From the NCBI RefSeq assembly GCF_036884655.1, contig NC_088347.1, positions 14,765,501 through 14,829,500 of the forward strand: a DNA stretch of 64,000 bases, read 5' to 3'. The notes beneath the pieces were generated by a model, which saw only the letters and a program-made list of their open reading frames with translations, was not told where the DNA came from and searched no databases. This document shows positions 20,845 through 33,200 of this stretch, piece by piece. Position numbers and translations under genes: made by a program. Position 1 is the stretch's first letter. Every line of letters starts with the position of its first letter. Origin of the DNA: Musa acuminata AAA Group. Its lineage: Eukaryota; Streptophyta; Magnoliopsida; Zingiberales; Musaceae.

Positions 20845-20854
20845 GTTTATATAG
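20845..20854 (-). promoter_or_regulatory. Viral promoter TATA box at R2 left end
   Basis: 'CTATATAAAC' on the minus strand, pointing left into J3 and then antisense through F2b. It forms a convergent pair with the TATA box at 19,651. Confidence 0.7.
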
Positions 20855-21207
20855 AAAGGAAGGATAAAGCCGGGTGCTCATTGGGCCCCATCGCACTTAT
20901 ATCCGTTCCTTTTATATTCCTTTGTCCAGCTGTTGCCAGCTTTCGAACTGAGCGGCTCCCCGAGGCTCAGCTCGTTTTGCTTAAACACTAAGGAAAGTAA
21001 ATGCATCCAGCTGTTTCCAGCTGGCAGACACTACGAGCGGCTCCCCGAGGCTCAGCTCTTTCTCACTTAAACACTAAGGAAAGTAAATACATCCAGCTGT
21101 TGCCAGCTGGTGGACACTACAAGTGGTTCCCGGAAGCTTCACTTGTCTTTATTTGGCGGCGAAGAGAAAGTGGATTCCTTCAGCTGATTGTAGGGGTCCG
21201 CCATTCC

Positions 21208-21633
21208 CTAAAGGCTGAAGCTGGTTGTTCTTTGTGAGACGTCTTTTACCAGAGATAGGGCCTCCTCCAGTTGTCGTTGTTGTTGAAGAACGACTGGTAA
21301 CCAGTCTCTGTACCAGTTGTCTTTTCCACCGCTCCTTCTCTGATACTCTTTAGTCTTGATTAAGTGGATGTTGAAGAATTGCTGCAATGCCTCAAGTGCT
21401 TGTCTGGAGGCTTCCTTTTGAATTGCTCCGAGCCTCCTTTCAGATAATCCCATTTTGCTGAAAGAGAGTCCTCCACGTGTTCCGGATGTGAGTCTATCCA
21501 TCTCCTGTTGGTATTGTAGGAGGAGGTCACTTGATTCATTAGTTGATTCAAATGAGTAACGGCCTTGGGGTTGGGTTTGGCTTGAACTTCCTGTGTCGCT
21601 TCTAGAAGTAGGCAGAGTGATTCGTTTGGCCAT
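21208..21633 (-). CDS. Badnaviral ORF4-like protein, copy R2 (141 aa)
   Basis: Identical by eye to the common form. The splice-acceptor-like CAG precedes the ATG, but the leader with its donor is absent from this copy. No domain recognised. Confidence 0.5.
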   Translation of the reverse strand: MAKRITLPTSRSDTGSSSQTQPQGRYSFESTNESSDLLLQYQQEMDRLTSGTRGGLSFSKMGLSERRLGAIQKEASRQALEALQQFFNIHLIKTKEYQRRSGGKDNWYRDWLPVVLQQQRQLEEALSLVKDVSQRTTSFSL

Positions 21634-24600
21634 CCTGCAATCAAAATATTTATTAGTCGAGATAAGGAGTCGGCTAGGATGTTACTCTCTCCTTCAATGT
21701 GCTCGAATTTGATTTCAACGCCGCTTCCTGTTATGTAGTCTACGAAGGCCATCCATCTCACCCTAGATGGTTTGTTCTGAGAGGATTTGTTGAAGAAGCT
21801 TATGATTGCCTGGCAGTCAGTTCTTATGATAATTTCCCTTTTATCCAGGAAGTAAATTTTTAATGCTTCAAGGGTCTTCATAACCGCATGCATTTCGGCA
21901 TCTATGGTGGACTTGATTGGGTTGTACCTTCCACTGGCGTATGCGCATATTTTTTCTGTATTTCTGGGGTCGTATTTATGTTTCTTCCATTTGCAAATTC
22001 CTCCCCAACCTTCCATACATCCATCTGTTTCTAGGATTATGAAACATTCCTCAGGGGGTACTTCCAAGTCAGGAAGGTTCTGTACCAGGTTTTTGATCTT
22101 CCTGACTAGCTTCCAGTCCTGCTCATTCATTCTTTTCTCACCAGTTGGGCTTGTTTTTTAATACAGCGGGCCTAATAGTTTGCCTAGGTTGGGTATATAG
22201 CTTCTTGCATAATTCAGAATTCCCAACCATGATCTAAGACCCTTCTTTATCATGAGGTCTTTTTCTTGATACTCAGCGATCCTTTTGATGATATGGGGTT
22301 GCAGCTTGATTTTTGAATTACCCAGGACTGCTCCAAGAAACTCGATTTCTCTTACTGCAATCTTCATTTTTGTTGGGCTTAGAATAAGACCGTTTTCTTG
22401 ACATATTTCCAACATTTTGGTGAGATGTTGCCCATGCTCCTTCTCATTTTTTGAGAACACAAGTATGTCATCTATGTACACAGCAATAAATTGTTCTGTA
22501 CCTCTGAAACAGTTGTCCATTTTCCTTTGGAATATAGCAGGGGCATTCTTAAGACCGAATGGCATTGCAAGCCATTCGTATAATCCTTCGGGAACCCAGA
22601 ATGCAGTCCATTCGATTGAATCTGGGTGCATTGCGACTTGATGGAAACCAGATTTTAAGTCAAATTTTGAATAAATTTTGCTGTTACTAACCTTCTTGAG
22701 TATTGTGTTGATACCGGGAAGGCTGTATTGGTCCTTTTCAGTAATGTCGTTAAGCCTCTTGTAGTTGAAGACCATCCTTTCCTTCCCCTTTCTTTCTGTT
22801 CCTGTTATGGGGTCCACTGTAGTTCCTGAGTTGACAATTATAGCCGTAGTTCTATGCTTGCTTTTACTTGGTCTAATGATCCCGATCTCTAGTAGCGCTT
22901 TCACATGTTTGGAAAAGGCTTCTTTTGCTTGTGGTGTCAGATGTCTAAGAGGTTTATCTTCTACCACAAAGTCTGGATTCTTAATTTCCAGCTTGCATGT
23001 TATTTTGTTCTTTTTCCAGTATTTGAGGGGATCTTCTCCAATATATCCTTGGGCCTTTAATTGATCCAATAGGCTTCCAAACTTGGCCTTTATGCTTTCA
23101 TTACTTTGTTGAGTTTCTGCTGAATATAGCACTGATTCCTGGATCTGGATATAATCATCCTCTTCCAGATCTAGCTCCTCTATTGCTGTGGCTGTTGAGA
23201 TGTAGGGCAGAGTGTTAATAGTTGTCAGGTTTTTATAGAATGTGACAGTGTTACCTTCAATCCTTACTCCTCCCTGCATTGCCCTTATGAAATTACAGCC
23301 TATTATCATTTGAATGTCATCCCCGAGCTTCATTGGAAATGCATAAGTGTATGGTATTCTGAAACTGTTATTTCCAATAGTCATCCTTCCTCCCCTTAAC
23401 TTCTTGTTTGCTGTTGTTTTAGAGGTAATCCCACTGAAGTGCACTACATAGGGATTTTCCTCTATTGCAGCTTTTGGTACAGCCCTTTCGTCTATACAGC
23501 AAGTTGTAGCTCCTGTGTCCAATATAGCGTTAATTTCAAAAAGGGGAATATTTAGGATTTCCATATGTACCTTTAAGTTGAAGAGCATGTTCTTAGATTT
23601 TCTTGATCCTCCAGTTTCTTTTGTCTCCATAGAAAGAACCTTTTGAGTTTCTTCCTCTAAAAGAACAAGAGCCTCTTCATCCTCTTCACTTTCTTCAATT
23701 TTTACCTTCCCGAGCCTTTGTATTTCTCTTAGGAGGTCTGCCTTTTCCAGTCTCAACCTGTCTACTTCCAGGATTTCTTCTTCCAGTTTACTGTATTTTT
23801 CTTTTAGTTCTGATAGTTCATTTCTGAGGTTGAGATTTTCTTGTGCTATGGCTATGGATTGAGCATGCGCTTCTTCTAATTCCTTGGCCTTTTGTTGCTC
23901 GAATTCCACGGTCATTTTGAGCCTTCGTATCTCAGCTTCACAATGATTAATAAAATCTTGTTGTGTTTGAAGCAAGTTTCTAGGTTCATACCTCGGAGGT
24001 TCTTCCATCATGACAGGTGTTCTTTTGTCAAAATAGTATATACTGCACATTCCGCAAGAGGTGATTTTGCATAGAGGACAATGCCTCCTATGTCTACTTT
24101 GTGATTTTCTTTTACAGCATTTGCATTCTTCTAGTACTGATGGTAGCTTTGTGTTGATTTCCCATATATGCCTGCATTCCGCTTGTTCTTGAGAGACTTG
24201 TATCCTTGCCCTGTATCCTGTCTCAGGACCTATCCACCAAGTTCTACTATCTTCTACTAGAGCAAAAATTTTGTGGGTGAAGGAGTGAATACCGTGTTGT
24301 AGGTCTTCTGCATCTTCTCCTTCAGATATTGAGTAGATAGCATCGCTTTGGTTTTCTCCTTCCTGGACAGATAGTATTTCATATTCTTCAGGGATATCTA
24401 GTTGTTCAAATATAGCTACCCTTTTGATATTTTTTTTGTCATTAGGACATTCTCTTGCATAGTGTCCTTCTTCCCCGCAGAGATAGCATTTGCATTTTTT
24501 ATTTCTTATCAAATGCTTTCTCTTTTCGATTCTTGCATGAGATGAGTGGGGTTTGCCTTTGTATGTTGTAGATCTTCTCACCCCGTATTTCCTTTCTGGT

Positions 24601-26636
24601 TTACTGTAATATCCTGGGATAGGAATTTCACTGCAAAAGGATAAATCCTTTAATGCTCTTCTAAACGCAGCATCCTTGCATTCTGATTCCAAGTATTTAT
24701 AGGAGAAAAGGATCCTTGGGATTACTCCTATAGTATTTCCTCTGTATTTTGCTTCGAATGCAGCTTTAATTCTTTTTCCCAATTCTCCTGGCATTTTGGA
24801 CCATAGTTTTTCTGATAATTCAGGTCCTAAAAACATCCTTCCGGTTTTGGATGCTAACCTCATATAGTCATTTAGAAATTGAATAATATGCTTGAGGTTA
24901 GTACAGGATAACCTTTCAAGATCTCTGTAGGCCTCTTCTTGTGCTGTAGTTGATCCTTGAAATGGGTCTTCAAGTATAAAGATGGTCCTTAGTTGCGAGA
25001 GGATGTTTTGTGTTCCTCCTGTTCCATCTGCATTGGCAAGAAGCTGTTGGTATTCATCTGGGTAGGCCATTCGCCATTGAATCCACGCCAGTTTTTCTGC
25101 TTCTCCAAGTAAATTTTCAATAAACTCCATTTTTGCCAGTGGGTCAGTAAATCCTTGTAAAGATACTAGATTTTTTGTTATTGATTCCCACCTCATAAAT
25201 ACCTCATCAAACATCCCTAATTGAGATGGGATGATAAATATTGCCCCCTGTTGTTGGAATGCTGAAGGAAGGTTCCAGGCTTCAGAAAAGTTTTTCGCTT
25301 TGTACTTCGGTTGTTGCCTTGAGTATCCTTCATACTCTGGCCTTTGACTTGTGGATTCTATGTTTACTGCTGGGGGGTAGTTTATTGGCCCCATAGTTGA
25401 GTCCGAAGGAGGCCTGTAATTTGAAATAGCAGATGATGAATATACCTGATGGGATAATTTTGCTAATTGGGGGTATTCCATCACTAATTCTTCTTCTAAT
25501 CCTGCTGCGATTAGTTCTCGTCGAGGCCTTTGAGGATATGGCATTTCTACTTCCTCCCTTGAGTCATTAATATTTTGGAAGTAAAAGTTTAGATCTTTTT
25601 GTAGTTCTTCTGCCTCGTTTTCTTCATCACTGGAAAGTTGAATGTTGACGGCTATTGTGTGACTTCGTATCTCTTCTTCGTCACTGAACGTTTCATCGTC
25701 AACGTTGTTGTACTGGATCCTACTGGATGTTGATGCAGCTTTGTAATTTTCAAAACTGATCGAAATTCTCCCATCGATCAGGTTTCGGCTTCTGAGCTCA
25801 ACAGGTTGCATGGGAATCGAGACCTGCGTAGGCCTGATCATCCAGTCTCTTCCTCGAATTTCTGTTGTGGAGTACCTCCTACCTGGCAAAGCTCTTACGC
25901 CATGGCTTGTTAGGTAGTCCACCACCCCTGAAATTTCATATGCAAAGGCGACATTCGGGGTATTTGAAAGTCGCCCTACCAATCCCCTGGTGATTAATAA
26001 ATTGGCCTCTCCATTCTGCCATATATCATAACCATGGGTTAGTATTGAGAGTTGTATGTTACGGTAGAAATCTCCTACCGTCATCATGGTGTCTGGTACC
26101 ACGTAGACTAATTGACTCCCTCTAGTCAGGTCTACTTCCATAGTTGCAATGATGGACCTGTCGTCAGCCCATCTGTTGTCGCGGAACACCAATAGTGCTA
26201 GTGTTCCTTCTTCTTGTCGGTGGAGTGTTTGGATCCTTGCTTGAAGGATCCCTAGATGAATGTATCTCATCCCACTCCGGATCAGTTGGTCAAAACTTCG
26301 TTCTTGTATAAAAGCCCTGTCTTCCTGGTTATTTGTGACCAACATGGCTTCTTCAGACCTGTGTGTGTAGACCCTATGATGTACATCATCTCTTCTTGAA
26401 TGATATAGCACCTCAGCAGGCGCTATTGTAGCCCTTTCCCTCATAGATAATTGTAGTTGTGCTTGAGGGTCTATCTGTTGTTCCAGAATTTGTATATTTG
26501 AGTCCGTATTTCTGGAGATAAGTTGCCCGAGTCGCCTTCTGGCGTTGAATATTCTCCTCTGGTTCCTTCGGTAATTCCTGATTTGGTCTTCCACGAGAGG
26601 AGTTGATGTAGACACCTCTTGAGTTCTGGTAGTCAT
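21360..26636 (-). pseudogene. ORF3 polyprotein with one nonsense codon, copy R2
   Basis: Native ATG at 26,636 (ATGA with ORF2) and the full domain order. TAA at 22,158-22,160 (from a Ser codon, C-to-A) ends the product after 1,492 residues, between RT and RNase H. The remaining 256 codons from 22,130 stay open. Other private changes: Thr-to-Ile in the movement region, Arg-to-Ser in the Cys-rich cluster, Gln-to-His near RNase H. The truncated product would keep movement, coat, protease and RT but lack RNase H, and no promoter remains upstream. Confidence 0.92.
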
Positions 26637-27019
26637 TTCCTTGCTTCTTGGAAAATTTTTATGGGGTCTTTAAAGACCAGAATTTTTCCTTTTGCCTCTT
26701 TAGGTCTTTCCGAAGGACCTAAGTTGAGGTTTGCTAGTCTGGAGATGAGTTCGTCCGGTACTACTTGGGATTGTATGGGTTTTGATTGTTGCAACTCCCG
26801 TATTGTCTGTAGTTCCGTTCGTATTCCTTTTATGTCCTCAGCTATCTGTATTAAAAGCTGTATTTGCACGTTGTGCTGTTTAATTACAACTGTCTGGTGG
26901 CTGAGAGTTCCCGGACAATCACTGGTTTTAAGAAAACCGAGTGACGGGGGATCAATGGATTCAGTGGCCTTAAGAGCTTCTTTGTAGGATTCGGTACTCC
27001 TTGAGGATATGTGGCTCAT
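26633..27019 (-). CDS. Badnavirus ORF2 protein, copy R2 (128 aa)
   Basis: Full-length and open, overlapping ORF1 and ORF3 by ATGA on both sides. An Ala-to-Val change is the only difference noticed. Without leader or promoter in this copy, expression would need an outside transcript. Confidence 0.83.
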   Translation of the reverse strand: MSHISSRSTESYKEALKATESIDPPSLGFLKTSDCPGTLSHQTVVIKQHNVQIQLLIQIAEDIKGIRTELQTIRELQQSKPIQSQVVPDELISRLANLNLGPSERPKEAKGKILVFKDPIKIFQEARK

Positions 27020-27447
27020 CCAAAAATTTGCTTTTCTATTTTGGATAGTAAGATTTCAATCCTTTGGAGTTTTTGATCGAGGTTTCGTGAAAGCCGTAAG
27101 GCTTCTTCTTCAATAAGCCTAAATTGCTTAGTTATTTCAAACAACAGTTTCTGAACTTCAGTTTGGGTGAGAGGCTTATTTTCAACAAATAAGGAGGTTA
27201 ATGTTTTTACTGAGGATTCAAGCCTTTTAATCCTATGCTCAAGGTTTTGTTTTTCTTCAAGCAGGAGCTTAAAGTTTCTTAGATTTACTCTACTTGAGAG
27301 ACAAGTTCGGTCGTAAATAACTGAAATGTTGTGGGCAAGTTCCTTTTGGGTAGGTTTTGAAGTCTCAGCTAGATTTAAGTAATCAAGATGGGAGGTATGA
27401 GAGTCGGTATACCACTTCTGAATAGATTCTTCCCAAAGCTTAGACAT
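27016..27447 (-). CDS. Badnavirus ORF1 protein, copy R2 (143 aa)
   Basis: Full-length coiled-coil-rich P1-like frame. Ser-to-Phe near the C-terminal third compared with R3. Only 12 viral bases remain upstream of its ATG before filler J4 begins, so the native leader is lost. Confidence 0.83.
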   Translation of the reverse strand: MSKLWEESIQKWYTDSHTSHLDYLNLAETSKPTQKELAHNISVIYDRTCLSSRVNLRNFKLLLEEKQNLEHRIKRLESSVKTLTSLFVENKPLTQTEVQKLLFEITKQFRLIEEEALRLSRNLDQKLQRIEILLSKIEKQIFG

Positions 27448-27459
27448 ATACTAGATATG

Positions 27460-27542
27460 TTGTATTCATACATTAAGAGCTACAATTTACTAAAACAATA
27501 CCAAAATGGGGCATTCATACATTATGTATTCGCTTCCCCATT
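27460..27542. repeat. Filler J4 with primer-site shreds on both strands
   Basis: About 83 bases between head-to-head copies. It contains a reversed primer-site piece ('aataccaaaatgggg', 27,501-27,515) and a forward piece of the region before the primer site ('gtattcgcttccccatttt', from about 27,526). The forward piece merges into F3 through a shared TTGGT. Two strands of one viral spot thus lie within 50 bases. Confidence 0.7.
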
Positions 27543-30500
27543 TTGGTCACAAATAACCAGGAAGACAGGGCTTTTATACAAGAACGAAGTTTTGACCAAC
27601 TGATCCGGAGTGGGATGAGATACATTCATCTAGGGATCCTTCAAGCAAGGATCCAAACACTCCACCGACAAGAAGAAGGAACACTAGCACTATTGGTGTT
27701 CCGCGACAACAGATGGGCTGACGACAGGTCCATCATTGCAACTATGGAAGTAGACCTGACTAGAGGGAGTCAATTAGTCTACGTGGTACCAGACACCATG
27801 ATGACGGTAGGAGATTTCTACCGTAACATACAACTCTCAATACTAACCCATGGTTATGATACATGGCAGAATGGAGAGGCCAATTTATTAATCACCAGGG
27901 GATTGGTAGGGCGACTTTCAAATACCCCGAATGTCGCCTTTGCATATGAAATTTCAGGGGTGGTGGACTACCTAACAAGCCATGGCGTAAGAGCTTTGCC
28001 AGGTAGGAGGTACTCCACAACAGAAATTCGAGGAAGAGACTGGATGATCAGGCCTACGCAGGTCTCGATTCCCATGCAACCTGTTGAGCTCAGAAGCCGA
28101 AACCTGATCGATGGGAGAATTTCGATCAGTTTTGAAAATTACAAAGCTGCATCAACATCCAGTAGGATCCAGTACAACAACGTTGACGATGAAACGTTCA
28201 GTGACGAGGAAGAGATACGAAGTCACACAATAGCCGTCAACATTCAACTTTCTAGTGATGAAGAAAACGAGGCAGAAGAACTACAAAAAGATCTAAACTT
28301 TTACTTCCAAAATATTAATGACTCAAGGGAGGAAGTAGAAATGCCATATCCTCAAAGGCCTCGACGAGAACTAATCGCAGCAGGATTAGAAGAAGAATTA
28401 GTGATGGAATACCCCCAATTAGCAAAATTATCCCATCAGGTATATTCATCATCTGCTATTTCAAATTACAGGCCTCCTTCGGACTCAACTATGGGGCCAA
28501 TAAACTACCCCCCAGCAGTAAACATAGAATCCACAAGTCAAAGGCCAGAGTATGAAGGATACTCAAGGCAACAACCGAAGTACAAAGCGAAAAACTTTTC
28601 TGAAGCCTGGAACCTTCCTTCAGCATTCCAACAACAGGGGGCAATATTTATCATCCCATCTCAATTAGGGATGTTTGATGAGGTATTTATGAGGTGGGAA
28701 TCAATAACAAAAAATCTAGTATCTTTACAAGGATTTACTGACCCACTGGCAAAAATGGAGTTTATTGAAAATTTACTTGGAGAAGCAGAAAAACTGGCGT
28801 GGATTCAATGGCGAATGGCCTACCCAGATGAATACCAACAGCTTCTTGCCAATGCAGATGGAACAGGAGGAACACAAAACATCCTCTCGCAACTAAGGAC
28901 CATCTTTATACTTGAAGACCCATTTCAAGGATCAACTACAGCACAAGAAGAGGCCTACAGAGATCTTGAAAGGTTATCCTGTACTAACCTCAAGCATATT
29001 ATTCAATTTCTAAATGACTATATGAGGTTAGCATCCAAAACCGGAAGGATGTTTTTAGGACCTGAATTATCAGAAAAACTATGGTCCAAAATGCCAGGAG
29101 AATTGGGAAAAAGAATTAAAGCTGCATTCGAAGCAAAATACAGAGGAAATACTATAGGAGTAATCCCAAGGATCCTTTTCTCCTATAAATACTTGGAATC
29201 AGAATGCAAGGATGCTGCGTTTAGAAGAGCATTAAAGGATTTATCCTTTTGCAGTGAAATTCCTATCCCAGGATATTACAGTAAACCAGAAAGGAAATAC
29301 GGGGTGAGAAGATCTACAACATACAAAGGCAAACCCCACTCATCTCATGCAAGAATCGAAAAGAGAAAGCATTTGATAAGAAATAAAAAATGCAAATGCT
29401 ATCTCTGCGGGGAAGAAGGACACTATGCAAGAGAATGTCCTAATGACAAAAAAAATATCAAAAGGGTAGCTATATTTGAACAACTAGATATCCCTGAAGA
29501 ATATGAAATACTATCTGTCCAGGAAGGAGAAAACCAAAGCGATGCTATCTACTCAATATCTGAAGGAGAAGATGCAGAAGACCTACAACACGGTATTCAC
29601 TCCTTCACCCACAAAATTTTTGCTCTAGTAGAAGATAGTAAAACTTGGTGGATAGGTCCTGAGACAGGATACAGGGCAAGGATACAAGTCTCTCAAGAAC
29701 AAGCGGAATGCAGGCATATATGGGAAATCAACACAAAGCTACCATCAGTACTAGAAGAATGCAAATGCTGTAAAAGAAAATCACAAAGGAGACATAGGAG
29801 GCATTGTCCTCTATGCAAAATCACCTCTTGCGGAATGTGCAGTATATACTATTTTGACAAAAGAACACCTGTCATGATGGAAGAACCTCCGAGGTATGAA
29901 CCTAGAAACTTGCTTCAAACACAACAAGATTTTATTAATCATTGTGAAGCTGAGATACGAAGGCTCAAAATGACCGTGGAATTCGAGCAACAAAAGGCCA
30001 AGGAATTAGAAGAAGCGCATGCTCAATCCATAGCCATAGCACAAGAAAATCTCAACCTCAGAAATGAACTATCAGAACTAAAAGAAAAATACAGTAAACT
30101 GGAAGAAGAAATCCTGGAAGTAGACAGGTTGAGACTGGAAAAGGCAGACCTCCTAAGAGAAATACAAAGGCTCGGGAAGGTAAAAATTGAAGAAAGTGAA
30201 GAGGATGAAGAGGCTCTTGTTCTTTTAGAGGAAGAAACTCAAAAGGTTCTTTCTATGGAGACAAAAGAAACTGGAGGATCAAGAAAATCTAAGAACATGC
30301 TCTTCAACTTAAAGGTACATATGGAAATCCTAAATATTCCCCTTTTTGAAATTAACGCTATATTGGACACAGGAGCTACAACTTGCTATATAGACGAAAG
30401 GGCTGTACCAAAAGCTGCAATAGAGGAAAATCCCTATGTAGTGCACTTCAGTGGGATTACCTCTAAAACAACAGCAAACAAGAAGTTAAGGGGAGGAAGG

Positions 30501-32525
30501 ATGACTATTGGAAATAACAGTTTCAGAATACCATACACTTATGCATTTCCAATGAAGCTCGGGGATGACATTCAAATGATAATAGGCTGTAATTTCATAA
30601 GGGCAATGCAGGGAGGAGTAAGGATTGAAGGTAACACTGTCACATTCTATAAAAACCTGACAACTATTAACACTCTGCCCTACATCTCAACAGCCACAGC
30701 AATAGAGGAGCTAGATCTGGAAGAGGATGATTATATCCAGATCCAGGAATCAGTGCTATATTCAGCAGAAACTCAACAAAGTAATGAAAGCATAAAGGCC
30801 AAGTTTGGAAGCCTATTGGATCAATTAAAGGCCCAAGGATATATTGGAGAAGATCCCCTCAAATACTGGAAAAAGAACAAAATAACATGCAAGCTGGAAA
30901 TTAAGAATCCAGACTTTGTGGTAGAAGATAAACCTCTTAGACATCTGACACCACAAGCAAAAGAAGCCTTTTCCAAACATGTGAAAGCGCTACTAGAGAT
31001 CGGGATCATTAGACCAAGTAAAAGCAAGCATAGAACTACGGCTATAATTGTCAACTCAGGAACTACAGTGGACCCCATAACAGGAACAGAAAGAAAGGGG
31101 AAGGAAAGGATGGTCTTCAACTACAAGAGGCTTAACGACATTACTGAAAAGGACCAATACAGCCTTCCCGGTATCAACACAATACTCAAGAAGGTTAGTA
31201 ACAGCAAAATTTATTCAAAATTTGACTTAAAATCTGGTTTCCATCAAGTTGCAATACACCCAGATTCAATCGAATGGACTGCATTCTGGGTTCCCGAAGG
31301 ATTATACGAATGGCTTGCAATGCCATTCGGTCTTAAGAATGCCCCTGCTATATTCCAAAGGAAAATGGACAACTGTTTCAGAGGTACAGAACAATTTATT
31401 GCTGTGTACATAGATGACATACTTGTGTTCTCAAAAAATGAGAAGGAGCATGGGCAACATCTCACCAAAATGTTGGAAATATGTCAAGAAAACGGTCTTA
31501 TTCTAAGCCCAACAAAAATGAAGATTGCAGTAAGAGAAATCGAGTTTCTTGGAGCAGTCCTGGGTAATTCAAAAATCAAGCTGCAACCCCATATCATCAA
31601 AAGGATCGCTGAGTATCAAGAAAAAGACCTCATGATAAAGAAGGGTCTTAGATCATGGTTGGGAATTCTGAATTATGCAAGAAGCTATATACCCAACCTA
31701 GGCAAACTATTAGGCCCGCTGTATTCAAAAACAAGCCCAACTGGTGAGAAAAGAATGAATGAGCAGGACTGGAAGCTAGTCAGGAAGATCAAAAACCTGG
31801 TACAGAACCTTCCTGACTTGGAAGTACCCCCTGAGGAATGTTTCATAATCCTAGAAACAGATGGATGTATGGAAGGTTGGGGAGGAATTTGCAAATGGAA
31901 GAAACAGAAATACGACCCCAGAAATACAGAAAAAATATGCGCATACGCCAGTGGAAGGTACAACCCAATCAAGTCCACCATAGATGCCGAAATGCATGCG
32001 GTTATGAAGACCCTTGAAGCATTAAAAATTTACTTCCTGGATAAAAGGGAAATTATCATAAGAACTGACTGCCAGGCAATCATAAGCTTCTTCAACAAAT
32101 CCTCTCAGAACAAACCATCTAGGGTGAGATGGATGGCCTTCGTAGACTACATAACAGGAAGCGGCGTTGAAATCAAATTCGAGCACATTGAAGGAGAGAG
32201 TAACATCCTAGCCGACTCCTTATCTCGACTAATAAATATTTTGATTGCAGGATGGCCAAACGAATCACTCTGCCTACTTCTAGAAGCGACACAGGAAGTT
32301 CAAGCCAAACCCAACCCCAAGGCCGTTACTCATTTGAATCAACTAATGAATCAAGTGACCTCCTCCTACAATACCAACAGGAGATGGATAGACTCACATC
32401 CGGAACACGTGGAGGACTCTCTTTCAGCAAAATGGGATTATCTGAAAGGAGGCTCGGAGCAATTCAAAAGGAAGCCTCCAGACAAGCACTTGAGGCATTG
32501 CAGCAATTCTTCAACATCCACTTAA
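27543..32525 (+). pseudogene. ORF3 polyprotein lacking its N terminus, copy F3
   Basis: Open for about 1,660 codons from the junction to the native stop; the first codon is a Leu (TTG), not a real start. Movement region incomplete; coat, zinc knuckle, Cys-rich cluster, coiled coil, protease, RT and RNase H complete. Private changes are Arg-to-Lys, Cys-to-Tyr four residues after the protease DTGA, and Met-to-Ile in the RT palm, all G-to-A. No promoter or leader precedes it. Confidence 0.88.
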
Positions 32526-32677
32526 TCAAGACTAAAGAGTATCAGAGAAGGAGCGGTGGAAAAGACAACTGGTACAGAGACTGGTTACCAGTCGTTCTTC
32601 AACAACAACGACAACTGGAGGAGGCCCTATCTCTGGTAAAAGACGTCTCACAAAGAACAACCAGCTTCAGCCTTTAG
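32252..32677 (+). CDS. Badnaviral ORF4-like protein, copy F3 (141 aa)
   Basis: Common form, open throughout, with the same acceptor-like site and strong ATG context. The donor-bearing leader is missing upstream. Function unknown. Confidence 0.5.
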   Translation: MAKRITLPTSRSDTGSSSQTQPQGRYSFESTNESSDLLLQYQQEMDRLTSGTRGGLSFSKMGLSERRLGAIQKEASRQALEALQQFFNIHLIKTKEYQRRSGGKDNWYRDWLPVVLQQQRQLEEALSLVKDVSQRTTSFSL

Positions 32678-33030
32678 GGAATGGCGGACCCCTACAATCA
32701 GCTGAAGGAATCCACTTTCTCTTCGCCGCCAAATAAAGACAAGTGAAGCTTCCGGGAACCACTTGTAGTGTCCACCAGCTGGCAACAGCTGGATGTATTT
32801 ACTTTCCTTAGTGTTTAAGTGAGAAAGAGCTGAGCCTCGGGGAGCCGCTCGTAGTGTCTGCCAGCTGGAAACAGCTGGATGCATTTACTTTCCTTAGTGT
32901 TTAAGCAAAACGAGCTGAGCCTCGGGGAGCCGCTCAGTTCGAAAGCTGGCAACAGCTGGACAAAGGAATATAAAAGGAACGGATATAAGTGCGATGGGGC
33001 CCAATGAGCACCCGGCTTTATCCTTCCTTT

Positions 33031-33040
33031 CTATATAAAC
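33031..33040 (+). promoter_or_regulatory. Viral promoter TATA box at F3 right end
   Basis: 'CTATATAAAC', pointing right through J5 and then antisense through R3. It faces the R3 TATA box about 1.55 kb away. Confidence 0.7.
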
Positions 33041-33200
33041 CCTCGCCCAGACTCTTGCAAGGCATCGGTCGAAAAACCAGAGTCTTACTTGAGTAGAAAA
33101 ACCAATCTGTAAGCCTTTCAGCAATCCTTTGTAAGCAATTTAAGCTTTCTTCTCGTTCTTTATGCTTACTATTTCTTACAGAATGCGAGCTTGAATGTAT

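Larger units (their letters stand above)
20703..27459 (-). mobile_element. Endogenous badnavirus copy R2 (nearly full length)
   Basis: Minus-strand copy with intergenic region, ORF4, ORF3, ORF2 and ORF1, ending just upstream of the ORF1 start. The leader, primer site and 5' promoter are missing. One nonsense codon splits ORF3 at 22,158. Head-to-head with F3 across the short filler J4. Confidence 0.94.
20703..33200. repeat. Inverted repeat R2/F3
   Basis: Arms of about 5.6 kb (20,703 to about 26,340, and 27,543-33,200). The loop of about 1.2 kb holds the ORF3 start, ORF2, ORF1 and J4. Confidence 0.9.
27543..33200 (+). mobile_element. Endogenous badnavirus copy F3 (partial)
   Basis: Plus-strand segment from the N-terminal movement region of ORF3 through ORF4 and the intergenic region, ending at 'gcgagcttgaatgtat'. 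ORF1, ORF2, primer site and the first ~100 residues of ORF3 are missing. Together with R2 it makes the longest inverted repeat in the window, with arms of about 5.6 kb. Confidence 0.94.

Noticed and set aside
27543..27545. Apparent ORF3 start in F3 at TTG
   Set aside because: It is the internal Leu codon at the breakpoint, not a native start.
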